DNA of 64,000 bases, from positions 124,001 to 188,000 of the forward strand of contig CAZLDI010000003.1 of assembly GCA_964558415.1 (NCBI GenBank). The letters run 5' to 3'. This DNA comes from CAZLDI01 sp964558415. GTDB lineage: Bacteria > Chloroflexota > Dehalococcoidia > SM23-28-2 > RBG-16-64-32. Both the position numbers and the translations under genes were made by a program. Below the pieces are notes generated by a model. It was not told where the DNA came from. It searched no databases and was given only the letters and a program-made list of their open reading frames with translations. Shown piece by piece: positions 8,288 through 16,733 of the stretch. Within the stretch, counting starts at the first letter, position 1. Every line of letters begins with the position of its first letter.

Positions 8288-9271
8288 ATGCAACAATACA
8301 TCATTCGCCGGATCCTACTGAACTTCGTTGTCATACTGCTAACCGCCACGATCGTGTTCGGCGCGCTGCGTATTGACTCGGGCCAGGTCGTCAGCAAGTT
8401 CGCCGCCGGGTGTACGCAGGACGTTGGACAGGACCCGGAGGTGTGCAAGGAGATAGCCCGAAACCTGCTTTCGCTGGACGGGTCCATACCGAAACAGTAC
8501 GTGGAGTTCATGGGTGACACCTTAACACTGGACCTCGGCAACTCCTTCACGGAGAAGAAGCCGGTACTGGGCCAGATACTTGATCGAGCCTCGCCGTCCA
8601 TCGAGCTTGGTATTCTCCAGATACTGGTTGCCCTGATGGTCGCCCTGCCGATTGGGATAATCTCGGCGATCCGCCAAGACCAGCCGATCGACTATGGCCT
8701 CAGGTTCGTCGCGATCTTCTTCCTGGGCGTGCCAACGTTCGTCCTCGCGACCTTCATCATACTGATTACGACGAGGTACTTTGCGGGTACCCCGCTGGAG
8801 GAGTGGCTGGGCCCGGGTACGGATTGGACGGAGATCTGGGAGGACCCGGTCGCCAACTTGAAGCGGGTCACCGGCCCGGCGCTGGTCGGGGGAGTCGGCA
8901 CGGGGGCGATAATCATGAGGTTCTTGCGCTCCCAGATGCTGGAGGTGCTCCGCCAGGACTACGTGCGAACGGCATGGGCCAAGGGGCTGAGAGAGCGCGT
9001 GGTGATCGTCCGGCATGCCCTTAAGAATGCACTTATCCCCGTTCTCACCGTCGTTGGCCTTCTGCTTGGAACGGTCATCAGCGGCAACGTCATCCTGGAG
9101 ACGCAATATAACATTCCGGGCGTCGGGTTCTACGTCACCGCCGCCGCGCTGCAGTCCGACTTTCCGGTGCTACAGGGTATTGTGCTGATCGTGGCGGTTT
9201 TGCTGGTGTTTGTGAACCTGCTGGTTGACATCGCCTACGGTTGGCTGGACCCGCGGATACGGTACAGCTAG
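8288..9271 (+). CDS. ABC transporter permease, DppB/OppB type
   Basis: Inner-membrane permease of a peptide/opine/nickel-class importer. N-terminal segment MQQYIIRRILLNFVVILL begins the first transmembrane helix. The periplasmic loop and about six helices follow the family pattern. The EAA-type cytoplasmic loop is seen in DYVRTAWAKGLRERVV followed by RHALKNALIPVLTVVG. 327 residues is normal. First gene behind the promoter at 8157, and 13 bases from the next permease. Confidence 0.92.
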   Translation: MQQYIIRRILLNFVVILLTATIVFGALRIDSGQVVSKFAAGCTQDVGQDPEVCKEIARNLLSLDGSIPKQYVEFMGDTLTLDLGNSFTEKKPVLGQILDRASPSIELGILQILVALMVALPIGIISAIRQDQPIDYGLRFVAIFFLGVPTFVLATFIILITTRYFAGTPLEEWLGPGTDWTEIWEDPVANLKRVTGPALVGGVGTGAIIMRFLRSQMLEVLRQDYVRTAWAKGLRERVVIVRHALKNALIPVLTVVGLLLGTVISGNVILETQYNIPGVGFYVTAAALQSDFPVLQGIVLIVAVLLVFVNLLVDIAYGWLDPRIRYS

Positions 9272-9284
9272 GCGGTTAGGGGCG

Positions 9285-10283
9285 ATGGCACAAGAGCAAG
9301 CGATCCCGGTGGTGGCGGCGCCGTCCGCTCCTGAATTCGCGCTGCGGAAGCGGCCGAACGCGCTTCAGAATGTCCTCAAGTTCTCGCGACGCAAGCCGCT
9401 GGGCGCGTTCGGCTTCCTGCTGGTCTTCTTCTTTCTGGCGATGACCGTTGGTACACCCAACGGGACGGTTGGCGTGCCCGAACTGCCCGATTCACCGTTG
9501 GGCTTCGAGATGGGCCAACCATGGATGGCGAGATACGGTGAGGAGCAACAATCCTTCGTTAACGGCGGGCTCAACCAGTTCGCGGGGCCGAGCGCGGAGC
9601 ACTGGCTTGGAACGGATAAGGCTGGGCGAGACAACTGGGCGCGCATCGTTTGGGGGGCGCGGCGCTCCCTCTTCATCGGGCTATGGGCCCTCGCCCTCGC
9701 GACCGCGGTCGGCACGTTCATCGGGGTCGTCACCGGGTATTTCCGCGGCTGGCTGGACACCATCGTACAGCGCTTGATGGACGCGCTACAGTCCTTCCCA
9801 CCCTTGCTGACGCTGATTCTGATACTGGGCATTCAGCCGTTTACGTCTGCGCCGAGTCTGATGGTGGCTGCGTTCGCGCTGGGATTTGTCGGCATACCGC
9901 TGGTGCAGCGCATCGTCCGCAGCGTCGTGCTATCGACCCGTGAACAACAATACGTCGACTCCGCGCGGGTGATCGGGGCGACAGACGCCAGGACGATGAC
10001 GCGCTACATCCTGCCTAACATTATGGCGTCGATCATCGTCGTGTTCTCAACGGGGCTCGGCACTGTGATCCTGGCGGAGGCCGCGCTGGGCTTCATCGTG
10101 CCGCAGGCCGTGCCGCAGGACCGAGCTTCCTGGGGTATCATGCTGAACCAGGGCGAAGACTTCATCAAGGACCACCCGTGGATCACGCTCAGCTCCGCCA
10201 CGACGATCGCGCTGGCGGTGCTCGGCTTCAACCTGGCGGGTGACGCGCTCCGCGACGTTCTGGACCCGCGGCTGCGGGTCTAA
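9285..10283 (+). CDS. ABC transporter permease, DppC/OppC type
   Basis: Second membrane subunit of the same importer. ATG at 9285 is chosen over an in-frame upstream ATG at 9225, which would overlap the previous gene by 47 bases. N-terminal OppC-type cytosolic segment KFSRRKPLGAFGFLLVF leads into TM1. The EAA loop is YVDSARVIGATDARTMTRY followed by ILPNIMASIIVVFS. The C-terminus LAGDALRDVLDPRLRV is the classic end of DppC proteins. 332 residues. Confidence 0.92.
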   Translation: MAQEQAIPVVAAPSAPEFALRKRPNALQNVLKFSRRKPLGAFGFLLVFFFLAMTVGTPNGTVGVPELPDSPLGFEMGQPWMARYGEEQQSFVNGGLNQFAGPSAEHWLGTDKAGRDNWARIVWGARRSLFIGLWALALATAVGTFIGVVTGYFRGWLDTIVQRLMDALQSFPPLLTLILILGIQPFTSAPSLMVAAFALGFVGIPLVQRIVRSVVLSTREQQYVDSARVIGATDARTMTRYILPNIMASIIVVFSTGLGTVILAEAALGFIVPQAVPQDRASWGIMLNQGEDFIKDHPWITLSSATTIALAVLGFNLAGDALRDVLDPRLRV

Positions 10284-10358
10284 CAGAGCCGCCGCCGGCG
10301 TGACGACGTATACTGTTGCGAGCCAGAGGGTCACGGGGCCCACAAGGAGGGGATACTG

Positions 10359-12320
10359 ATGGCGGAACCGACCTACTGGAACCGTTTCTGGCGCAGGCAG
10401 ATGAGCCGGCGCCGGCTCCTGACGACAACGGCGCTGACCGGCGCGGGACTGGCGGCCGCCGCGACCGTGGGCTGCAGTACTGACACCAGCACGCCGGGCG
10501 GCTCGACCGATGGCCCGGACGCCAGCGGAGACATCAACGATCAGGCACTGGAGATATACGACGCGCGGCGCGAGTTCATCCCGGCGGACGCCGGGTCAGC
10601 AGGCGGCTTCCTGCGCTACCAGGGGTTCGACCCGGTGGTGCTTGACCGCTACGACCCGCACCAGACGCAGTTCGGGCCGATGTACGCCAACCAGTCCGCG
10701 GTCTTCAGCAAGCTGTACGCGTACGCCAGCCACATCGAGCCGACCTGGGACAACATCGTCCCGGACCTGGCGTCCGCCGCGCCGGAGATGATCGGACCGA
10801 CGGGCGCGCCGGACACCTACATAGTTAAATTGCGCGAGGGCGTTAAGTTCCACGACACATCGGAGATCCGGCAGAACTTCCCGGAGATCGCCGGCCGCGA
10901 ACTGACCGCGGAGGATGTCGTGTTCAGCTACGACCGGCAGCGCAACCCGGACAGTCTGCAGAAGGGCTACTACTACCGCTCCAGCCAGTACCGGACGATC
11001 GACACGATCCGGGCGACTGACAAGTACACGCTCGAGATCAAGACGAAGGGGCCGATCGCCCCGTTCTTCCACTTTATGGCGGACACCAACGCGATGATCA
11101 TCCCGAAGGAGATCGTCGATCAGTCGCCGGGGCCCGGCGGCAAGCCGCTGGACACCGTCGACACGAACAACGCGCCGCGGCCCGAAGACCGGATGATCGG
11201 CACGGGGCCGTTCATGTGGGATACGCTGAAGTTTGGCATCGAGTTCAAAGCGGTGAAGAACCCGAACTGGTTCGGCTGGGACGACCCGGCGCTGGGCCGG
11301 CCGTACCTGGACGGATACGTTGTGTCGGGCAGCAGCCTGAACGACACGGCGCTGGAGGCGCTGTTCCGGCGCAAGGAGATCGATGTCGCGGGATACATCG
11401 ACAACCCGCAGTGGGTGTTCGACATCAAGGAAGAGAAGCCGGAGCTGGAGTTCATTCGCTCCCATATCTCCGGCTGGATCGGCTCGCGGTTCAAGACGTT
11501 CTGCAAGCCGTTCGACGACCCGAGGATGCGGAAGGCGATACACCTGGCGACGGAACGGCAGCAGGTCATCCAGATCATCGGCAGCGGCGAGTGGAAGATG
11601 CAGGGGCCCGTTGGACAGGCGATCACCTACTGGGCGCTGCCAGAAAAGGAGTTGCTGAAGCTGCCGGGCTACCGTCAGGGAGCGGACCGGGATGCGGACA
11701 TCCAGACCGCGCGCCAGCTCTACGAGGCGGCGCTATCGGACCTTCCGGCAGACCAGAGGGACCTGCCGCAGGTGTGGTTCGCGGACATACCGAGCTACAT
11801 ACCGAACTTCATCGGGAGCTGGAAGCAGTTCATGAGCAAGAACCTCGGGATACCGGTCGACAAGCTGCGGACGATCACGCAGCCGTACGCCCGCATCGCC
11901 GAGGTCATCGCCAGCGACGACTGCGGCGACCAGGGCGCGATGACCTGGGGCTTCGACAACGGCTGGATCGACCTGGACGACTGGGTCTACCCCTACTTCC
12001 ACTCAACAGGCTCGAAGAACTCGTTCCGGCTGAAGGACCCGGACCTGGATAGCCTGCTCGATGCGCAGCGCACGGAGTTCAACTACGAGCGACGGCGCGA
12101 TCTGGGGTTCCAGATCCAGAAGTACCTACTGGGCGAACAGGGCGACGGCTTGCAGAAGGGCGCGCACGCCCGCATTGACTATGCGACACCGTACACGGCG
12201 ACGGTGTCCTGGCCGTATCTGAAGAACCGCGTCGGCTTCCCGTGGTTCGGGAACAGCCACTGGTCCGCCAACATCTGGCTGGACAAGAACGACGCGAGCT
12301 ACAGCGGGCGTAAGTCGTAA
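10359..12320 (+). CDS. ABC transporter substrate-binding lipoprotein, family 5 (copy 1)
   Basis: Extracytoplasmic binding protein of the peptide/opine class (SBP_bac_5). A twin-arginine signal (SRRRLL, residues 16-21) is followed by a hydrophobic stretch and the lipobox AATVGC with Cys39, so it is probably Tat-exported and lipid-anchored. 653 residues, somewhat longer than typical (500-600). Family text includes LREGVKFHDT, TAEDVVFSYDRQ and MIGTGPF. Strong ribosome-binding site AAGGAGGGG. Residues from WDNIVPDL on share an unbroken block with the next gene (see findings). The substrate is not deducible. Confidence 0.92.
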   Translation: MAEPTYWNRFWRRQMSRRRLLTTTALTGAGLAAAATVGCSTDTSTPGGSTDGPDASGDINDQALEIYDARREFIPADAGSAGGFLRYQGFDPVVLDRYDPHQTQFGPMYANQSAVFSKLYAYASHIEPTWDNIVPDLASAAPEMIGPTGAPDTYIVKLREGVKFHDTSEIRQNFPEIAGRELTAEDVVFSYDRQRNPDSLQKGYYYRSSQYRTIDTIRATDKYTLEIKTKGPIAPFFHFMADTNAMIIPKEIVDQSPGPGGKPLDTVDTNNAPRPEDRMIGTGPFMWDTLKFGIEFKAVKNPNWFGWDDPALGRPYLDGYVVSGSSLNDTALEALFRRKEIDVAGYIDNPQWVFDIKEEKPELEFIRSHISGWIGSRFKTFCKPFDDPRMRKAIHLATERQQVIQIIGSGEWKMQGPVGQAITYWALPEKELLKLPGYRQGADRDADIQTARQLYEAALSDLPADQRDLPQVWFADIPSYIPNFIGSWKQFMSKNLGIPVDKLRTITQPYARIAEVIASDDCGDQGAMTWGFDNGWIDLDDWVYPYFHSTGSKNSFRLKDPDLDSLLDAQRTEFNYERRRDLGFQIQKYLLGEQGDGLQKGAHARIDYATPYTATVSWPYLKNRVGFPWFGNSHWSANIWLDKNDASYSGRKS

Positions 12321-12340
12321 CGGTCCCGCGCGCGGGACCG
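12321..12340. terminator. Perfect 20-bp palindrome between the two binding-protein genes
   Basis: CGGTCCCGCG/CGCGGGACCG starts directly after the stop of copy 1. There is no T-run after it, so it may tune readthrough or protect the mRNA end rather than terminate. A remnant of its right arm (CGCGGGACCG) follows copy 2 near 14360. Confidence 0.45.
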
Positions 12341-12390
12341 GAAACAGGATCGCGAGCCACGGGTCAGGGGCCCACGAGGAGGGGATACTG

Positions 12391-14349
12391 ATGGCGGAAC
12401 CGACCTACTGGAACCGTTTCTGGCGCAGGGAGATGAGCCGGCGCCGCCTGCTGATGACGACGGCGCTGACCGGCGCGGGACTCGCGGCCGCCGCGACCGT
12501 GGGCTGCAGCTCTGACACCAGCACGCCTGATGGCAGCACCGACGGCCCGGACAGCAGTGGAGACATCAACGATCAGGACTGGGAGATGGACGCGCGGCGC
12601 GAGTTCATCCCAGCGGCGGAGGGTTCAACCGGCGGCTTCCTGCGCTACCAGGGGTTCGACCCTGTGGTGCTCGACCGCTACGACCCGCACCAGACGCAGT
12701 TCGGGCCGATGTACGCCAACCAGTCGGCGGTGTTCAGCAAGCTGTATGCGTACAAGAGCCACATCCAGCCGATCTGGGACAACATCGTCCCGGACCTGGC
12801 GTCCGCCGCGCCGGAGATGATCGGACCGACGGGCGCGCCGGACACCTACATAGTTAAATTGCGCGAGGGCGTTAAGTTCCACGACACATCGGAGATCCGG
12901 CAGAACTTCCCGGAGATCGCCGGCCGCGAACTGACCGCGGAGGATGTCGTGTTCAGCTACGACCGGCAGCGCAACCCGGACAGTCTGCAGAAGGGCTACT
13001 ACTACCGCTCCAGCCAGTACCGGACGATCGACACGATCCGGGCGACTGACAAGTACACGCTCGAGATCAAGACGAAGGGGCCGATCGCCCCGTTCTTCCA
13101 CTTTATGGCGGACACCAACGCGATGATCATCCCGAAGGAGATCGTCGATCAGTCGCCGGGGCCCGGCGGCAAGCCGCTGGACACCGTCGACACGAACAAC
13201 GCGCCGCGGCCCGAAGACCGGATGATCGGCACGGGGCCGTTCATGTGGGATACGCTGAAGTTTGGCATCGAGTTCAAAGCGGTGAAGAACCCGAACTGGT
13301 TCGGCTGGGACGACCCGGCGCTGGGCCGGCCGTACCTGGACGGATACGTTGTGTCGGGCAGCAGCCTGAACGACACGGCGCTGGAGGCGCTGTTCCGGCG
13401 CAAGGAGATCGATGTCGCGGGATACATCGACAACCCGCAGTGGGTGTTCGACATCAAGGAAGAGAAGCCGGAGCTGGAGTTCATTCGCTCCCATATCTCC
13501 GGCTGGATCGGCTCGCGGTTCAAGACGTTCTGCAAGCCGTTCGACGACCCGAGGATGCGGAAGGCGATACACCTGGCGACAGAACGGCAGCAGATCATCC
13601 AGATCATCGGCAGCGGCGAGTGGAAGATGCAGGGGCCCGTTGGGCAGGCGATCACCTACTGGGCGCTGCCTGAAGAGGAGTTGCTGAAGCTACCGGGCTA
13701 CCGCCAGGGTGCGGACCGGGAAACGGACATCCGGACCGCGCGCCAGCTATACGAGGCGGCGCTGTCGGACCTGCCGGCAGACCAGAGGGACCTGCCGCAG
13801 GTGTGGTTCGCGGACATACCAAGCTACATCCCGAACTTCATCGGGAGCTGGAAGCAGTTCATGAGCAACAACCTCGGCGTACCGGTAGACAAGCTGCGGA
13901 CGATCACCCAGCCCTACGCCCGCATCTTCGAGGTCATCGCCAACGAGGCCTGCGGCGACCAGGGCGCGATGACCTGGCAGTTCGACAACGGCTGGATCGA
14001 TCTGGACGACTGGGTCTACCCGTACTTCCACTCCACAGGCTCGAAGAACTCGTTCCGGCTGAAGGACCCGGACCTGGATAGCCTGCTCGATGCGCAGCGC
14101 ACGGAGTTCAACTACGAGCGACGGCGCGATCTGGGGTTCCAGATCCAGAAGTACCTACTGGGCGAACAGGGCGACGGCTTGCAGAAGGGCGCGCACGCCC
14201 GCATTGACTATGCGACACCGTACACGGCGACGGTGTCCTGGCCGTATCTGAAGAACCGCGTCGGCTTCCCGTGGTTCGGGAACAGCCACTGGTCCGCCAA
14301 CATCTGGCTGGACAAGAACGACCAGAGCTACAGCGGCCGCAAGTCGTAA
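12391..14349 (+). CDS. ABC transporter substrate-binding lipoprotein, family 5 (copy 2)
   Basis: Tandem duplicate of the preceding gene, 652 residues, with the same Tat motif SRRRLL and lipobox ending at Cys39. The ribosome-binding region is also duplicated. Differences cluster at the N-terminus (for example QDWEMDARR versus QALEIYDARR) and at about residues 400-550. The centre (12774-13580) and the 3' end (14035-14322) are identical to copy 1 at the DNA level. This pattern indicates recent duplication or ongoing gene conversion. The divergent segments might tune ligand choice, but this is not shown. Confidence 0.92.
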   Translation: MAEPTYWNRFWRREMSRRRLLMTTALTGAGLAAAATVGCSSDTSTPDGSTDGPDSSGDINDQDWEMDARREFIPAAEGSTGGFLRYQGFDPVVLDRYDPHQTQFGPMYANQSAVFSKLYAYKSHIQPIWDNIVPDLASAAPEMIGPTGAPDTYIVKLREGVKFHDTSEIRQNFPEIAGRELTAEDVVFSYDRQRNPDSLQKGYYYRSSQYRTIDTIRATDKYTLEIKTKGPIAPFFHFMADTNAMIIPKEIVDQSPGPGGKPLDTVDTNNAPRPEDRMIGTGPFMWDTLKFGIEFKAVKNPNWFGWDDPALGRPYLDGYVVSGSSLNDTALEALFRRKEIDVAGYIDNPQWVFDIKEEKPELEFIRSHISGWIGSRFKTFCKPFDDPRMRKAIHLATERQQIIQIIGSGEWKMQGPVGQAITYWALPEEELLKLPGYRQGADRETDIRTARQLYEAALSDLPADQRDLPQVWFADIPSYIPNFIGSWKQFMSNNLGVPVDKLRTITQPYARIFEVIANEACGDQGAMTWQFDNGWIDLDDWVYPYFHSTGSKNSFRLKDPDLDSLLDAQRTEFNYERRRDLGFQIQKYLLGEQGDGLQKGAHARIDYATPYTATVSWPYLKNRVGFPWFGNSHWSANIWLDKNDQSYSGRKS

Positions 14350-14436
14350 CCGCAGCACGCGGGACCGAAACTGAATCGGGTGGCGTCGATGCCAACGCCG
14401 ATGTCAGGGCTTCGGCGGATGCGGGGCGGTTGTGCT

Positions 14437-14470
14437 CCGCCCGTCCTACGAGAGCCTCAGCACGAGCGGG
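14437..14470. repeat. Dispersed REP-like hairpin, copy A
   Basis: Intergenic sequence whose reverse complement closely resembles the hairpin at 18677-18711: CCCGCTC...CTCGTAGGA...GCGG. The stem here is imperfect. It lies between the second binding protein and the SDR gene. Confidence 0.55.
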
Positions 14471-14532
14471 AAGGGGCGTCCGCTCCCGTCCGGAAGAGCG
14501 CCGATTTCGCTTACGTGGGCCCTGGATCGAGC

Positions 14533-15330
14533 CTACATGATCGAGGCTGTGCTGCCGCCGTCCACCTGAATAGTCGTGCCCGAGATATAGCGGGCCTGCG
14601 CTGAAGCGAGGAACGTGATGAGGTTCGCGACGTCCTCCGGGGCGCCCAGGTAGCCCATCGGCACGCGGCCTTCTTCCAGCGACACCGCCTGCTCCAGCGA
14701 TATTCCCTGCCGCTTCGCGCGCTCTTCGATCAGCGATACAAGCCGCTCCGTAGCGATGTTGCCCGGGCAGACGTTGTTCACAGTGATGCCCTCCGGCGCC
14801 AGCTCCCGCGAGAGTGTCTTCGCCATGCCGATCACCGCCAGGCGCGTGGCGTTGGAGAGCATCAGCCCGTCGATGGGTGTCTTGACGGCCACCGACGTGA
14901 TGTTGATGATGCGCCCCGCCCCCGACCTTCGCAGACAAGGTAACGCCTCGCGGACCGTCCGCACAGCCGATAGCAGGTTCTGATCAACCGCGTGCTGCCA
15001 GTAGCTCTCGTCCAGGGCGTCGAAGGCGCCCGTCGGCGGGCCGCCCGCGTTGTTGACCACTATATCCAGGCCGCCGAAGGCGGCCGCGGTGCGGCTGACG
15101 GCGCTTTTGATGTCGTCATAACGGGCCATGTCGCAGGTCAGCGGCAGCACCTCGCCGCCCGTTTCCGCGCGGATCTCGTCCGCGGCGCTGTTCAGCGTCT
15201 GTTCGTTGCGCGCGCAAATCGCGACTCTACAGCCTTCACGCGCCAGCGCGGTCGCCGTCGCCTTGCCGATCCCCTTGCTCGCGCCGCCCACGAGCGCGGC
15301 CTTGCCCTGAAGTCCCATATCCATCTGCAT
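14533..15330 (-). CDS. SDR family protein, FabG-like with atypical active site
   Basis: Short-chain dehydrogenase/reductase fold: the cofactor motif GGASKGIG is near residues 15-22, NNAGG near 95, ITSV near 145. At the usual YxxxK position the protein reads SNATR (in LMLSNATRLAVIG), so both the catalytic Tyr and Lys are replaced. A subgroup of ketoacyl-ACP-reductase-like SDRs is known with this LSNAxR pattern, so it is unlikely to be a sequencing error. C-terminal YISGTTIQVDGG is canonical. 265 residues. Either an altered chemistry or a binding role is possible. Confidence 0.85.
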   Translation of the reverse strand: MQMDMGLQGKAALVGGASKGIGKATATALAREGCRVAICARNEQTLNSAADEIRAETGGEVLPLTCDMARYDDIKSAVSRTAAAFGGLDIVVNNAGGPPTGAFDALDESYWQHAVDQNLLSAVRTVREALPCLRRSGAGRIINITSVAVKTPIDGLMLSNATRLAVIGMAKTLSRELAPEGITVNNVCPGNIATERLVSLIEERAKRQGISLEQAVSLEEGRVPMGYLGAPEDVANLITFLASAQARYISGTTIQVDGGSTASIM

Positions 15331-15435
15331 CTGCTCCTCCGCTTGAGTCTGCAGCTAATTCAACGGGTACCAGTCCGTTGCGTCAAACGGTTGTCATCTG
15401 GCGTGAGCTGCTGGTATATTGAGCGCGAAAAGAAT

Positions 15436-15600
15436 ACAGAGGTACGGGTCTCCACGACCCTCCCGCGGCGGGCCGCTCGCCATGGGAGAGCAGGAGTCAA
15501 AAGCGAAGCCGGTGAGAGGCCGGCGCTGTCCCGCAACTGTATCCACGGGTCCGCTCAGTAGGACACCGCGGAAGTCAGGTCGCCTGCCCGTACTGATCAA
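15436..15600 (+). ncRNA. Cobalamin riboswitch
   Basis: The B12 box region AGCCGGTGAGAGGCCGG and CTGTCCCGCAACTGTA (about 15506-15541) and the 3' conserved AAGTCAGGTCGCCTGCC are present. Stem P1 pairs GTACGGG (15442-15448) with CCCGTAC (15587-15593). It lies upstream of btuF-btuC-btuD and is followed by a terminator, which fits transcriptional OFF control by adenosylcobalamin. Confidence 0.93.
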
Positions 15601-15643
15601 CCAGCCTTCGCGGAAAGGCATGGGCGTTGCGACGAGTCCGAGA

Positions 15644-15667
15644 CCCCTGCCAGAGCGCAGGGGTTTT
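15644..15667 (+). terminator. Riboswitch terminator
   Basis: CCCCTGC-CAGAGC-GCAGGGG followed by TTTT, a 7-bp perfect stem 44 bases after the cobalamin aptamer. This is the likely expression platform. Confidence 0.75.
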
Positions 15668-15714
15668 GCATTCGGGCCCCCTGCCTCCGCGCATTCAGGA
15701 GGAGGTATGACACC

Positions 15715-16728
15715 TTGAGGACGCGAATCGCCAACCCCCTGTGGCTCGTGCTTGCGATCGCGCTGGCGTCGCTCGCTTTGCTATCCGCCTGCGACTCCGA
15801 CGGCGAGGAAGGCGCACGCCAGCCCACTGACCGCTCTTCGACGCCGACCACCACCACCGCTACCCCGGCCACCTTCGATTGCGACGCAGATTATCCCGGC
15901 AGCGCGGCGGACCCGGCGACGTTCCCTATCGAGATCGAAGACAGCTCGGGTGCCGCAGTCACGTTCGAACGGCCGCCGTCCCGCATCGTTTCGCTGTCGG
16001 CGGCGCACACGGAGATCTTCTACGCGATTGGCGCCGGTGGACAGATTGCGGCGGCGGACAACTTCTCTGACTGCCCGAAGGCGGCCGAGGCGCTCGAGCA
16101 TCTCGACTCCTTCGCGCCAAGCGCCGAGGCGATCATCGCGCTGGAGCCTGACCTGGTGCTGCTCTTCTTCGACCCGGGCGACCTGAGGACGTCGCTGGAG
16201 GCAACCGGCTTGAAGGTCGTCTTGTTCGACTCCCCCGCGTCGATCCGGGGAGTTTACGAGCAGATCGACCTGCTGGGCCAGATCAGCGGTCACGTGGAAG
16301 AGGCAGCGAACCTTGTGGCTTCGATGCAAGCCGGAATCGAAGGCATCGTCGAGTCGCTGGGCGACCGCGCCGGCCCGACGGTGTTCCATGAGGGCGACAA
16401 CACGTTCTTCAGCGCCGGCCCGGGCAGCTTCGTCGGCGACCTGTACGACACCCTCCGCGCGGAGAATATCGCGAACGCCACCGGCGAGCCCTTCCCGCAG
16501 CTCACTCAAGAGGCGATCATCGCCGCCGCGCCGGAGGTCATCATCCTGGCGGACGAGGATGCCGGCGAGACGGCGGAGACAGTGAAGGCTCGGCCCGGCT
16601 GGGACTCGATCCCGGCGGTCCAGAACGGCCGCATTTACACGATCGATCCGAACATCATCAGCCGGCCAGGGCCCCGGCTGGTTGAGGCTCTCGAAACACT
16701 GGCCGGCTTCCTGTACAGGGAGAGCTGA
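15715..16728 (+). CDS. btuF: Cobalamin-type ABC transporter substrate-binding lipoprotein
   Basis: Periplasmic-binding-type lipoprotein (TroA/FecB/BtuF fold) that delivers corrinoid to the BtuCD importer. Start is TTG at 15715: AGGAGGAGG sits 9 bases before it, and the nearby ATG at 15707 hits a stop within three codons. A signal peptide and lipobox LLSAC with Cys26 are visible, followed by a Ser/Thr-rich linker. Family text: PSRIVSLSAAHTEIFYAIGAG and EPDLVLLF. The cobalamin riboswitch upstream and adenosyltransferase downstream make corrinoid, rather than iron-siderophore, the likely ligand. Confidence 0.88.
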   Translation: MRTRIANPLWLVLAIALASLALLSACDSDGEEGARQPTDRSSTPTTTTATPATFDCDADYPGSAADPATFPIEIEDSSGAAVTFERPPSRIVSLSAAHTEIFYAIGAGGQIAAADNFSDCPKAAEALEHLDSFAPSAEAIIALEPDLVLLFFDPGDLRTSLEATGLKVVLFDSPASIRGVYEQIDLLGQISGHVEEAANLVASMQAGIEGIVESLGDRAGPTVFHEGDNTFFSAGPGSFVGDLYDTLRAENIANATGEPFPQLTQEAIIAAAPEVIILADEDAGETAETVKARPGWDSIPAVQNGRIYTIDPNIISRPGPRLVEALETLAGFLYRES

Positions 16729-16733
16729 ACGGC

